Part shown: in pieces, positions 51,056-60,136 of the stretch
Layout of the letters: the number at the start of each line of letters is the position of its first letter
How positions within the stretch are numbered: position 1 is the stretch's first letter
From: Bacillota bacterium
GTDB lineage: Bacteria > Bacillota > Bacilli > Desulfuribacillales > Desulfuribacillaceae
Reading direction: 5' to 3'
DNA: 64,000 nucleotides
NCBI GenBank assembly: GCA_023388635.1
Contig: JAEWFW010000049.1
Span: 29,405 to 93,404 of the forward strand
Position numbers and translations under genes: made by a program
The notes under the pieces: generated by a model
Database searches by the model: none
The model's input: the letters and a program-made list of their open reading frames with translations, nothing else
What the model was told of the DNA's origin: nothing

Positions 51056-54000
51056 ATGAATTGTGAAGTTAAGAGAATCTTTGTTGAGAAAAAGCCGGGA
51101 TTTGATGTAGAGGGACAGCATCTTTGCAAAGATTTTCGAGAAATTCTCGACATCATTGCGTTAGACAAAGTAAGGATTATCAACCGCTATGACGTGGCAG
51201 GCATTGACGAGCAAGTATATCGGGAAGCACGCAATACGATATTTTCTGAGCCACCGGTTGACGATGTTTACGATGAGGTACTCCCGCTTGCCGGTGATGA
51301 GCATATATTTGCGGTAGAATTTCTGCCGGGGCAGTATGATCAACGGGCTGATTCCGCGGCGCAGTGCATTCAAATCCTCACCCAAGGGGAGCGTCCGGTC
51401 GTTGCAGCGGCGAAAGTTATAGTGCTCATGGGCGATTTGACGGCAGCGCAAATAGATAAAATAAAACAATACTATATCAATCCGGTGGAGTCACGTGAGG
51501 CGTCATTGGACAAGCCTGAAACACTCGATGTGGTTATGAGTGAGCCGGAGGATGTACAGACGATTGAGAACTTTATTGTAATGGATGAACAGGAACTGCA
51601 AGCATTCGCGGCAAACAGTGGGTTTGCCATGAGCATTGATGATTTACAGTTCTGTCAAACGTACTTCCGGGAAGAAGAGCGGCGCAATCCGACGATTACA
51701 GAACTTAAAATGATTGATACCTATTGGTCGGATCATTGCCGCCATACGACGTTTATGACAGAGATTGAAGATATCAGCTTCGCCGAAGACGAGCGGACAT
51801 TGCCGATTCGTCAGGCATTTGAACAGTATGTGGAAGCCAGGGAGTTCGTCTATGGGACGCAGGAGCGGGCGATGTGTCTGATGGATCTTGCGGTAATTGG
51901 CATGAAGGAACTTCGCAAGCTCGGTAAATTAGAAGACCTTGACGTATCGGAAGAAATCAACGCTTGTAGCATCGTCGTCCCAGTGGAAGTAGAGGGTGTA
52001 ACGGAAGATTGGCTGGTGATGTTCAAGAACGAGACCCACAATCATCCGACAGAAATTGAACCATTCGGGGGAGCAGCCACCTGCTTGGGAGGCGCAATTC
52101 GCGACCCTCTTTCTGGACGTTCCTATGTTTACCAAGCGATGCGCGTTACCGGAAGTGGTGATCCGCGAGCGAGTATAAACGAGACACTGCCGGGGAAATT
52201 GCCGCAGCGCAAGATTACGACGGAGGCGGCAGCCGGCTACAGCTCGTACGGCAATCAGATCGGTTTGGCGACGGGGTTTGTCGAAGAAATCTATCACGAA
52301 GGCTATGTGGCAAAGCGCATGGAAGTGGGCGCTGTGATTGCCGCGGCACCGAAGGAAAATGTCGTCAGAGAAGTTCCTGAGAAGGGTGATCTCGTCATTC
52401 TTGCTGGGGGAAGAACGGGCAGAGACGGTTGCGGCGGAGCGACCGGTTCATCGAAAGAGCATGATGAGGAATCGTTATTTGCCTGTGGAGCAGAAGTACA
52501 AAAGGGAAATCCGCCGACAGAACGTAAATTGCAGCGTCTATTCCGCAATCCGCAAGTCAGCAAGATGATCAAGCGTTGCAACGATTTTGGTGCGGGAGGC
52601 GTGTCCGTCGCCATCGGAGAATTGACAGACGGGATCGACGTGAATCTCGATGTCGTACCGAAGAAATACGAGGGGCTTGACGGTACAGAGTTGGCTATTT
52701 CCGAATCACAGGAGCGTATGGCTGTGGTTGTTGCGGCGGAAGATGCACCGGCATTTATCGAAATGGCGAACGTAGAAAATGTTGAGGCGACAATCGTCGC
52801 TGAGGTGACGGATTCCCGAAGATTGAGAATGTTCTGGCGCGGCAAGGCAATTGTCGATTTAAGCAGAGATTTTCTCGACACCAACGGCGTCAAGCAGAAG
52901 ACGACGATACACGTAGCGGCACCGGGCGCTTTCGAGAAATGCTCCGACGGTAAAGTCGATGGAGACTTGCGGGAGCAATGGATACAGACACTGGAATCGC
53001 TGAATGTTTGCAGCCAGAAAGGACTTGTCGAACGATTTGACAGTTCGATCGGCGCGGGAACGGTATTGATGCCGTTCGGCGGTGAATACCAAGCGACGCC
53101 GATTCAAGGAATGGTTGCGAAAATTCCTGTTTTGCATAAAGAGACGAGTACCGGGACAATTATGACATATGGATATAATCCAGAAATCTCAAGCATCAGC
53201 CCGTTTCATGGAGCAATGTATGCCGTTGTCGAATCGATTGCCAAAATCGTAGCAATCGGCGGAGATTATCGGACGACCCGTTTGACGTTCCAAGAGTATT
53301 TTGAAAAATTGGGACAGGACGCAGCGAAATGGGGTAAGCCTTTTAGCGCATTGCTGGGGGCATACCATGCGCAGAAGCAATTGGAAGTGGCTGCAATCGG
53401 CGGCAAGGACAGTATGTCTGGAAGCTTTAAGGATTTACATGTTCCACCGACGTTGATATCGTTCGCCGTCGATCCCGTCAATGTAGAAAATGTCATATCG
53501 CCGGAATTCAAAAATGCCGGCAGTCAAATTATATATATTAGAGCCAATCGTGACGAACAGAATATGATCGATTTCCAACAGTTGAAAGCGAATTTTGCCA
53601 AAGTGACGGAATTGATTGCCAACAAGGTGATCGTTGCTGCTTATGCGATTACGTCCGGCGGCATAGCGGAAGCGATCAGCAAGATGGCGTTCGGCAATCG
53701 TATCGGCGCTAAGTTGTGCGCAGACCATCAGGCATTGGACTTGTTTGCGGCAGATTACGGCTCATTCGTAGTCGAAGTCGCCGGCGATGCAGAGCAAGCA
53801 CTAGGCAGTGTCGAAGCGCTGTTCGCGGGTGTGCCGTTCGAGGTAATCGGGCATACAATTGCACAAGCGGAACTGATCGTCGGCGACATGAAGCTTGATT
53901 TACAGGAGCTATACCACATTTGGAGCAGTCCACTAGAATCAATATTCCCGACACAGGTCAAGACACCGGTTGCAGAGCCGTTTAATACGGAAAATACATC

Positions 54001-54874
54001 AAATGCAACAAATACGGAGACAATTCCTGCGGAAGTGGTATTGCCACAATGGAACGCACCGGTCATCAAAGCGGCAAAACCGCGAGTCATCATTCCTGTT
54101 TTCCCGGGGACCAATTGCGAGTACGATACACAAAGGGCATTTGAGCAGGCAGGAGCGATAGCCGACACGTTTGTTATCCGCAATTTGACCTCGGCAGATA
54201 TTGAAGAATCGATTGAGGTTTTGGCACAGAAAATCAGCCAGGCACAAATTGTGATGCTGCCGGGCGGCTTTAGTGGCGGAGATGAACCGGAAGGATCGGG
54301 TAAGTTTTATGCCACGTTGTTCCGTAATCCGCGCATTGCCGCCGCTGTGATGGAACTTTTACAGCAACGAGACGGGCTGATGCTGGGGATTTGCAACGGT
54401 TTTCAGGCATTGATTAAATTAGGATTACTGCCATATGGAGAAATCCGCAACATGACATCGGATTCACCGACGCTCACATATAATCAGATCGGCAGACACG
54501 TGTCTTGTATGGTACGCACAAAGGTCGTATCGCGCAAATCGCCATGGCTGTATAATGTGGAAATCGGCGACATCCATCAGATTCCGGTTTCCCACGGGGA
54601 AGGACGCTTAGTCGCTCCCGAAGGAGTGCTGCGAGAGTTATTTGCCAACGGGCAAGTTGCGACACAATATGTCGATGACCAAGGGACACCATCCTATGCG
54701 ATTGAGTGGAATCCGAATGGCTCTATGCACGCGATTGAGGGAATTACCAGCCCTGACGGACGGATATTCGGGAAAATGGGGCATTCGGAGCGAATCGGTC
54801 GAGGAGTGGCAAAAAATATTTCTGGAAACAAAGACCAGCAGTTGTTCGTTGCGGGAGTTCGTTATTTTCAATAA
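51056..54874 (+). CDS. purL: Phosphoribosylformylglycinamidine synthase, single-chain PurL/PurQ fusion
   Basis: 1272 aa. It converts FGAR to FGAM with glutamine and ATP in de novo purine synthesis. An N-terminal PurS-like part (about 1-150), linker, and two AIRS-type halves precede the glutaminase. The active-site motif FKNETHNHPTEIEPFGGAAT sits near residue 325, and VAAIGGKDSMSGSF lies in the second half. The C-terminal class I glutamine amidotransferase (about 1020-1272) has PVFPGTNCEYDT, the nucleophile Cys in LGICNGFQ (about 1113) and SHGEGRL (about 1179). Many Clostridia have this large form instead of separate PurS/Q/L. No other pur gene is in the window. GGGAGG lies eight bases before the ATG. 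Confidence 0.96.
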   Translation: MNCEVKRIFVEKKPGFDVEGQHLCKDFREILDIIALDKVRIINRYDVAGIDEQVYREARNTIFSEPPVDDVYDEVLPLAGDEHIFAVEFLPGQYDQRADSAAQCIQILTQGERPVVAAAKVIVLMGDLTAAQIDKIKQYYINPVESREASLDKPETLDVVMSEPEDVQTIENFIVMDEQELQAFAANSGFAMSIDDLQFCQTYFREEERRNPTITELKMIDTYWSDHCRHTTFMTEIEDISFAEDERTLPIRQAFEQYVEAREFVYGTQERAMCLMDLAVIGMKELRKLGKLEDLDVSEEINACSIVVPVEVEGVTEDWLVMFKNETHNHPTEIEPFGGAATCLGGAIRDPLSGRSYVYQAMRVTGSGDPRASINETLPGKLPQRKITTEAAAGYSSYGNQIGLATGFVEEIYHEGYVAKRMEVGAVIAAAPKENVVREVPEKGDLVILAGGRTGRDGCGGATGSSKEHDEESLFACGAEVQKGNPPTERKLQRLFRNPQVSKMIKRCNDFGAGGVSVAIGELTDGIDVNLDVVPKKYEGLDGTELAISESQERMAVVVAAEDAPAFIEMANVENVEATIVAEVTDSRRLRMFWRGKAIVDLSRDFLDTNGVKQKTTIHVAAPGAFEKCSDGKVDGDLREQWIQTLESLNVCSQKGLVERFDSSIGAGTVLMPFGGEYQATPIQGMVAKIPVLHKETSTGTIMTYGYNPEISSISPFHGAMYAVVESIAKIVAIGGDYRTTRLTFQEYFEKLGQDAAKWGKPFSALLGAYHAQKQLEVAAIGGKDSMSGSFKDLHVPPTLISFAVDPVNVENVISPEFKNAGSQIIYIRANRDEQNMIDFQQLKANFAKVTELIANKVIVAAYAITSGGIAEAISKMAFGNRIGAKLCADHQALDLFAADYGSFVVEVAGDAEQALGSVEALFAGVPFEVIGHTIAQAELIVGDMKLDLQELYHIWSSPLESIFPTQVKTPVAEPFNTENTSNATNTETIPAEVVLPQWNAPVIKAAKPRVIIPVFPGTNCEYDTQRAFEQAGAIADTFVIRNLTSADIEESIEVLAQKISQAQIVMLPGGFSGGDEPEGSGKFYATLFRNPRIAAAVMELLQQRDGLMLGICNGFQALIKLGLLPYGEIRNMTSDSPTLTYNQIGRHVSCMVRTKVVSRKSPWLYNVEIGDIHQIPVSHGEGRLVAPEGVLRELFANGQVATQYVDDQGTPSYAIEWNPNGSMHAIEGITSPDGRIFGKMGHSERIGRGVAKNISGNKDQQLFVAGVRYFQ

Positions 54875-54909
54875 TAAAATTGGAAGTACGAACACATAAA
54901 TAGGAATGG

Positions 54910-54957
54910 CACTTGAGTTTATGGGATGAGCGTCACTTGACTTTATGGAACGCGCGT
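54910..54957 (+). repeat. Two 24-bp tandem repeats after purL
   Basis: CACTTGAGTTTATGG and CACTTGACTTTATGG repeat at 54910 and 54934, with GCG-containing ends also duplicated. Confidence 0.65.
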
Positions 54958-55098
54958 GATATCTTTTGTATGAAGTGTATACTTCAAAACTATTTCTATG
55001 AGAATGTATTTTTTTAGTAAAAATATGTCAAAATAGAAATGGAGCAAATTTCAAGCAGCATTCTGTTAGGATGCTATATTTTAGGAGGAAAAGAAAAC

Positions 55099-55299
55099 AT
55101 GCAACAAGGTACAGTAAAATGGTTTAACGCAAGCAAAGGTTTTGGATTTATCGAAGTTGAAGGTGGAAATGACGTATTCGTACATTTTTCAGCGATCCAA
55201 GGCGACGGATTTAAAAGCTTAGAAGAAGGCGAAAGAGTGTCATTTGAAGTGGTTGATGGTGCTCGTGGACCTCAAGCAGCGAATGTAAGCAAAATCTAA
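55099..55299 (+). CDS. csp: Cold shock protein, CspA/CspB type
   Basis: 66 aa, one OB-fold cold-shock domain. The RNP1 motif is KGFGFIEV, the RNP2 motif DVFVHFSAI, and the C-terminus GPQAANVSKI is typical. It is a nucleic-acid chaperone for RNA at low temperature or in growth transitions. AGGAGGAAAAG precedes the ATG strongly. The reading frame is open 20 codons further upstream, but that extension contains the ribosome-binding site. A 5' leader of over 100 bases with a short AGCATTC/GGATGCT hairpin just before the Shine-Dalgarno could be a thermosensitive element (inference). A terminator follows. Confidence 0.96.
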   Translation: MQQGTVKWFNASKGFGFIEVEGGNDVFVHFSAIQGDGFKSLEEGERVSFEVVDGARGPQAANVSKI

Positions 55300-55345
55300 T
55301 ATAGATTATATTTTAGATATAGCACGATTACATTGTAAATGAGAG

Positions 55346-55393
55346 GAGGGTAAGATTCCGTTGTCTGGATATGACAAGGACTTACCCTCTTTC
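55346..55393 (+). terminator. Rho-independent terminator after csp
   Basis: GAGGGTAAG (55346-55354) and CTTACCCTC (55381-55389) pair, with an inner TTGTC/GACAA stem; TTTCT follows. Confidence 0.8.
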
Positions 55394-55431
55394 TAATATG
55401 AAAAGTATTAATTACGTAAAATCGCGGGTTG

Positions 55432-55863
55432 CTAATTGCGCACGACAAGTACATCGCATGGTGCGTTGCGAATGATATATTCCGATACGCTGCCCACGAG
55501 TACGCGCTCCAAAGCATTGGTACCTGTAGCACCTAAAATGATTAAATCCGGTTTGACATCAGGGATGATTTGTTTTATCAACTCTCGCTTGGCGGAACCG
55601 GTTTTAACAATGATTTCGATATCGGGCAATCCGGAAGCAATCGCTTCTTTCTTGAGGTTAGATAGCAGGTCGTCGGCAGATTCTTTCGCCAGATCAATAA
55701 TTTGTGTATCGTAGGGCTTATAGTCGGAATAGATCGGAAAATCGACGACATGGGCGACCGTAAGTGAAGCGCTGTTTTCTTTAGATAATTGTAATGCACG
55801 TTCAAAGGCTTTTTTCGATTCTTTGGAGCTGTCAACAGCAATTAAAATATTTTTATACGGCAT
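55432..55863 (-). CDS. Universal stress protein (UspA family)
   Basis: 143 aa, single Usp domain. NILIAVDSSKESKKAFERAL opens it, and the ATP-binding loop GATGTNALERVLVGSVSEYI is complete (G-x2-G-x9-GS). The C-terminal CDVLVVRN is typical. ATP-binding Usp proteins protect cells under starvation or oxidative stress. The gene is convergent with csp and divergent from nikR across about 110 bases. Confidence 0.93.
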   Translation of the reverse strand: MPYKNILIAVDSSKESKKAFERALQLSKENSASLTVAHVVDFPIYSDYKPYDTQIIDLAKESADDLLSNLKKEAIASGLPDIEIIVKTGSAKRELIKQIIPDVKPDLIILGATGTNALERVLVGSVSEYIIRNAPCDVLVVRN

Positions 55864-55974
55864 GTAAACTCCCCCTTTGTAATTAGCAAATAATATCTAC
55901 TTGTTTGTATTAATATTATATCGAATCGGAGAATAAAGGGAAAGTAAAAATATACGTTTTGGGTGGGTGATAAT

Positions 55975-56478
55975 ATGGCTGATAAAGAAGAATTAGTGCG
56001 CTTTGGAGTCGCTTTTCCGGCGCCATTGATTGAGCAATTTGATCAGTATATTGTGGAGCAGGGGTACAGTAACCGTTCGGAAGCGATTCGCGATATGGCG
56101 AGAAACGCACTTTTGGAACCGTCGCTGTTACATGCAGATGAGATAGTCGCAGGGACGATTGTTATGGTGTATGACCATCACGTTCGTGAATTGCCTCTGG
56201 AACTCATGGAATTGCAGCATGACCATGAGCGGGACATCATATCGACGATGCATGTGCATTTGAATCACGATCAATGCCTGGAAATCATCGTCGTACGTGG
56301 GAAATATGCAGCTTTGGAAATACTACATAAGAAGATTCAAGTTCACAAAGGAGTCTCTTATGCGAAATTATCAGTGACCTATGTCGACAATCAAGGGTCT
56401 CATAGTCACCAGCACCATCATGAGCACAGTCACGACCATGAGCACAATCACGCCGATCATAACCACAGTCACGATTAA
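55975..56478 (+). CDS. nikR: Nickel-responsive regulator NikR with long His-rich tail
   Basis: 167 aa; usual NikR is about 130-150. The N-terminal ribbon-helix-helix has VRFGVAFPAPLIEQFDQYI and NRSEAIRDMARNALLE. The ACT-like nickel-binding domain has HDHERDIISTMHVHLNHDQC with CLEIIVVRG, giving the conserved His and Cys ligands. An extra C-terminal tail of about 25 residues is mostly His, Asp and Glu (from HSHQHHHEHSHDHEHN on). ATG 55975 has GGGTGGGTGAT upstream. The predicted target is the nikABCDE-type operon at 58440, whose promoter contains a perfect 28-bp site. NikR is uncommon in Bacillota. Confidence 0.92.
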   Translation: MADKEELVRFGVAFPAPLIEQFDQYIVEQGYSNRSEAIRDMARNALLEPSLLHADEIVAGTIVMVYDHHVRELPLELMELQHDHERDIISTMHVHLNHDQCLEIIVVRGKYAALEILHKKIQVHKGVSYAKLSVTYVDNQGSHSHQHHHEHSHDHEHNHADHNHSHD

Positions 56479-56501
56479 GAATCTTCGCAAGGAGTGAAAG
56501 A

Positions 56502-58157
56502 GTGAAAAAGAAACGGCTGCCAATTATCGTTGCTAGTAGCGTAGTCTTGATTACGCTGCTGACTTTTGTATTTGTTATGGAAATTGATAAATTTGATGAA
56601 CATAGCTTGCAAACGCTTCGTGTTCAGATGATTGAGCAAGATGGCTCACTGCCGGTCGGCAAGGAATTCGCGGAACCGCTGACAGGCGAGCAAAAGGCTT
56701 CTTTGGCAAGTGCATTAGCGTCAGGTTCGACCGCAAAAGCACGGGGAACAGTCGATCAGCAGTATTCCCTTGCTTTGGAGAATCGTTGGGGGCGAACGAA
56801 ACATTATTTGGTAACATTTACTGATGACCGCCGGGTTTTTTTACAGGAGCGGGGGAATCAGGGTGAAAGCGCAGTGAGTTACGAGTTGCAAGATCCGCAA
56901 TTTTTTTATCAGCACGCGGGGTTTCAACAGATTTACCGGGATCGTCTGCAACCGGATATGCAACTGACGCTCAACGACCAGCGTATTCCATATCAACCGC
57001 TGGAGATAGTTTGGGAATATGAGAAGTTTGACAATCAGTGGGTCACACTCGAAGATAAATCGCAGAAAAGTGGGCGTGATGGAGACGGACAGGCTGTCGT
57101 GAAGCTGCAAGAAGATGTCTTGGCTGTTTCGATTGAAAAAGCACCGGATGCAGCAACGCTGCAAATTACCCAAAAAACTTCGGGGCAAGTTGTATACGAT
57201 GATGTTGTTTCTTTGGAACACTTGCCATTTCCCGATGCCAATGGGGAATACGAGTATCATTTGGCGATGCAGTGGAGTGATCAGGAGGCGCCTTACCGGG
57301 GATCGGCAGTGCTTAGCTTTTCCGTAGAATTTGCCTTGCCGGAAACGTTTGTGTTTTCCAATGACAAATTAGTGCAAGGCGATATGCTGGAAGTGGCGGT
57401 CTATAATGCAGACAAGTTGGAAAATCTGCTTTTTGAACAGTCGGTATTTCCGGGTTTTCGTTGGTATGAAGATCAGGGAGTTATCAGAGGGTATATTCCG
57501 ACGAATTACAGTACAAAGCCCGGGAACTACGAAATTCGTTATGGAAATAAGCAAACAGGTGTCGAGCAAGTTCAAAGTCTCCGTATTGTGGAACACGAAT
57601 ACCATATACAGCATTTGACGATTGATGAGAAGATTGAGCAAAGTACTCAAAATGATGAAGCGTACGCGGAATTTGCCAAGTATTTCACTCCTATACGCAA
57701 GCAGTCAAATCCGCAGCGGTACTATACGGAATCGTTTATGATTCCTACACACGGACGTTTGACGACGGAATTTGGACAAACGCGCTATGTCAACGGTTCT
57801 CCGACATCTTCCCGGCATTCGGGATTGGATATTGCAGCACCCCAGGGAACGGAGATTGTTGCGAGCAATCGTGGAAAAGTCGTGTTGTCAATGCCGTTAA
57901 TTCTAACAGGCAATACGATTGTCATTGATCATGGAGAAGGTCTGTTCAGTGTGTATTACCATATGTATGAATTGGTTGCCGGAGTGGGAGAAATCGTAGA
58001 GCGCGGACAGGTGATAGGGACAGTAGGCACGACCGGCTTTTCGACCGGACCACACTTGCATTTTATGATATCGTACTACGATATGAATATGGAGCCAGGA
58101 TTTTTTATGGTCGGAACACCGATTACGTTTACTAACTATCGGGAATATTTGCAATAA
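56502..58157 (+). CDS. Membrane-anchored M23 (LytM) peptidase
   Basis: 551 aa. A single N-terminal helix (about 7-25) is followed by about 390 residues of extracytoplasmic region without a recognised domain, predicted beta-rich (ATLQITQKTSGQVVYDDVV, YEIRYGNKQTG). The C-terminal M23 domain has TTEFGQTRYVNG, the zinc ligands in SSRHSGLDIAAP, YYHMYELVAGVGEIVERGQV and TGFSTGPHLHFMI. It is a peptidoglycan endopeptidase by family, with all three expected His and Asp present. GTG 56502 follows AAGGAG. It sits between nikR and the nik operon and is probably unrelated to nickel. Confidence 0.88.
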   Translation: MKKKRLPIIVASSVVLITLLTFVFVMEIDKFDEHSLQTLRVQMIEQDGSLPVGKEFAEPLTGEQKASLASALASGSTAKARGTVDQQYSLALENRWGRTKHYLVTFTDDRRVFLQERGNQGESAVSYELQDPQFFYQHAGFQQIYRDRLQPDMQLTLNDQRIPYQPLEIVWEYEKFDNQWVTLEDKSQKSGRDGDGQAVVKLQEDVLAVSIEKAPDAATLQITQKTSGQVVYDDVVSLEHLPFPDANGEYEYHLAMQWSDQEAPYRGSAVLSFSVEFALPETFVFSNDKLVQGDMLEVAVYNADKLENLLFEQSVFPGFRWYEDQGVIRGYIPTNYSTKPGNYEIRYGNKQTGVEQVQSLRIVEHEYHIQHLTIDEKIEQSTQNDEAYAEFAKYFTPIRKQSNPQRYYTESFMIPTHGRLTTEFGQTRYVNGSPTSSRHSGLDIAAPQGTEIVASNRGKVVLSMPLILTGNTIVIDHGEGLFSVYYHMYELVAGVGEIVERGQVIGTVGTTGFSTGPHLHFMISYYDMNMEPGFFMVGTPITFTNYREYLQ

Positions 58158-58219
58158 AGTCATAGAATAGCTAAGATAATTAAATGATAAGGGATAATTA
58201 ATTGGTAGTAATAAAGAGG

Positions 58220-58260
58220 GATGCTGACAACGTAAATAGGTTGTCAGCGTCTTTTTTTGT
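58220..58260 (+). terminator. Rho-independent terminator after the M23 peptidase gene
   Basis: GATGCTGACAAC and GTTGTCAGCGTC pair around an 8-nt loop, with one G-T wobble; TTTTTTT follows. Confidence 0.9.
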
Positions 58261-58369
58261 TTTTCCCATGAAATTAGGGGATAGATTTAAATCATGCATT
58301 TGCAGTTCTATAACTCAGATGGGGTAAAAGAATTCCCACCTAAATTAAGAACTTACTTCAATTTAGTTA

Positions 58370-58415
58370 TTGATTATACATAAATATGTGTTACAATAAT
58401 AGATATTCGTAACAC
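58370..58415 (+). promoter_or_regulatory. nik promoter with NikR operator
   Basis: TTGATT (58370-58375), a 16-nt spacer and TACAAT (58392-58397) form the promoter. The perfect inverted repeat GTGTTAC-N14-GTAACAC (58388-58415, 28 bp) overlaps the -10 box. This layout and sequence match the NikR motif described for Geobacter-type NikR; E. coli has GTATGA-N16-TCATAC with the same 28-bp span. Confidence 0.85.
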
Positions 58416-58439
58416 CGAAGGTGAGAGGGGTAAAGAGAA

Positions 58440-60092
58440 ATGAATAAGAAACAAATTTTTAAACTAGCGCTAGTACTTGTTCTTGCAATTTCATTAGTAA
58501 TCAGTGGTTGCTCGATGGGCAAGAATAAAGAGGCAGCAATCCAAAAAAATAATCAGCAGAATAGCAAGCAGGGAGGCTTAGGCGAGAGTCAGGCAAAGGA
58601 CAGTTTGGTTCTTGCTGTAGGCTCTGAGCCTGATGGTGGATTTGATCCGACGACAGGTTGGGGAAGATATGGTTCACCGTTATTTCAAAGCACATTATTA
58701 AAAAGAGATATTGACTTAAATATTGTCAACGATTTAGCGACAGGTTATAGTGTCAGTGAAGACGCGAAGACCTGGACTGTCAAACTGAGAGATGATGTGC
58801 AATTCTCAGACGGACAACCGCTGACGGCAGCCGATGTCGTGTTTACTTATGAAACGGCAGCGAATAACGGTTCGAGTATAGATTTGACGAATTTACAAAG
58901 TGTCAAAGCAGAGGATGAAACTACGGTTTTGTTCACTTTGAAAAAACCGCAATCGACGTTTGTCTTTCATCTCGCTTCTTTAGGGATTGTACCGCAGCAT
59001 GCGTACGGAGAGAACTATTCTCAGAATCCGATCGGTTCCGGACCATTCAAATTTGTGCAATGGGATCGTGGACAGCAACTAATCGTTGAAGCCAATGAAA
59101 ATTATTACGGAGAACAACCGAGTTTCAAAAAGCTGACGTTCTTGTTTATAACGGAAGATGTGGCGTATGCCAAGGCAAAAGCCGGCGAAGTTGATATAAC
59201 GGCGATTCCGGCATCATTTAGCAATCAGCAAGTACCGGGAATGAAAATGATCAACCTAAAATCAGTTGACAACCGCGGAATTGCTTTCCCGACTGTACCC
59301 GCACAAGGGAAGAATGCTGCCGGGAATGAAGTAGGTAATGATGTGACAGCAGATATTGCAATTCGCAAAGCAATCAATGTCGCCATTGACCGCCAGGCTT
59401 TGGTAGACGGTATCTTGGAAGGACACGGAACGCCGGCATATTCGGCGAATGACGGGCTTCCATGGTGGAATGAGCAAATTTCTGTCAAAGATGGAGATTT
59501 AGCAGCTGCTCAGCAAATTCTAGCAGATGCCGGATGGAAAGATAGTAACGGAGACGGTATTGTCGAGAAAGGAAATTTAAAAGCAGAATTTACGATCATC
59601 TATCCGTCTAACGATGTCATACGTCAATCGCTGTCTCTAGCAGTAGCTGATATGGTGCTGCCGGCAGGGATACGCATTAATGTGGATGGCAAGAGTTGGG
59701 ACGATATCGGCAAGTTGATGCATTCGAATGCGATTGCTCTCGGCTGGGGAAGTCATGATCCATTAGAAATGTATAATTTGTACCACAGTTCTTACGGTGG
59801 AGTCGATTACTACAACACGGGCTATTATAACAATGCAACTGTTGATCAATATTTGGATGCCGCTATGGACGCGACGAGTGAACAGGCAGCATTAGAATTT
59901 TGGAAAAAGGCGCAATGGGATGGCAATACGGGTTTAAGTGCGTTGGGTGACGCGCCATGGGCATGGCTGGTTAATATCGATCACATATATCTCGTCAATG
60001 AAAAACTTGATATCGGTCAGCAAAAAATACAGCCCCATGGGCATGGATGGCCTGTGACTGACAATATAGCTGAATGGAAATGGACGAATTAG
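58440..60092 (+). CDS. nikA: Nickel/peptide ABC transporter substrate-binding lipoprotein (NikA-like)
   Basis: 550 aa, SBP_bac_5 family. The lipobox is LVISGC. DPTTGWGRYGSPLFQSTL, AKTWTVKLRDDVQFSDGQPL and AADVVFTYE are typical, with GSGPFKFVQWDRGQQLIVEA in the middle. The NikR operator just upstream and the four downstream transporter genes indicate nickel import. The same family also transports oligopeptides, so the substrate is inferred from context. ATG 58440 is preceded by GAGAGGGG. Confidence 0.85.
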   Translation: MNKKQIFKLALVLVLAISLVISGCSMGKNKEAAIQKNNQQNSKQGGLGESQAKDSLVLAVGSEPDGGFDPTTGWGRYGSPLFQSTLLKRDIDLNIVNDLATGYSVSEDAKTWTVKLRDDVQFSDGQPLTAADVVFTYETAANNGSSIDLTNLQSVKAEDETTVLFTLKKPQSTFVFHLASLGIVPQHAYGENYSQNPIGSGPFKFVQWDRGQQLIVEANENYYGEQPSFKKLTFLFITEDVAYAKAKAGEVDITAIPASFSNQQVPGMKMINLKSVDNRGIAFPTVPAQGKNAAGNEVGNDVTADIAIRKAINVAIDRQALVDGILEGHGTPAYSANDGLPWWNEQISVKDGDLAAAQQILADAGWKDSNGDGIVEKGNLKAEFTIIYPSNDVIRQSLSLAVADMVLPAGIRINVDGKSWDDIGKLMHSNAIALGWGSHDPLEMYNLYHSSYGGVDYYNTGYYNNATVDQYLDAAMDATSEQAALEFWKKAQWDGNTGLSALGDAPWAWLVNIDHIYLVNEKLDIGQQKIQPHGHGWPVTDNIAEWKWTN

Positions 60093-60136
60093 GCACTAAC
60101 GTGATAGTTAAATGCAAGTTGAAATGAGGGAAATCG

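Noticed and set aside
52303..52893. 196-codon minus-strand open frame inside purL
   Set aside because: It is antisense to a strongly conserved gene; Ser/Thr-rich composition follows from the opposite strand.
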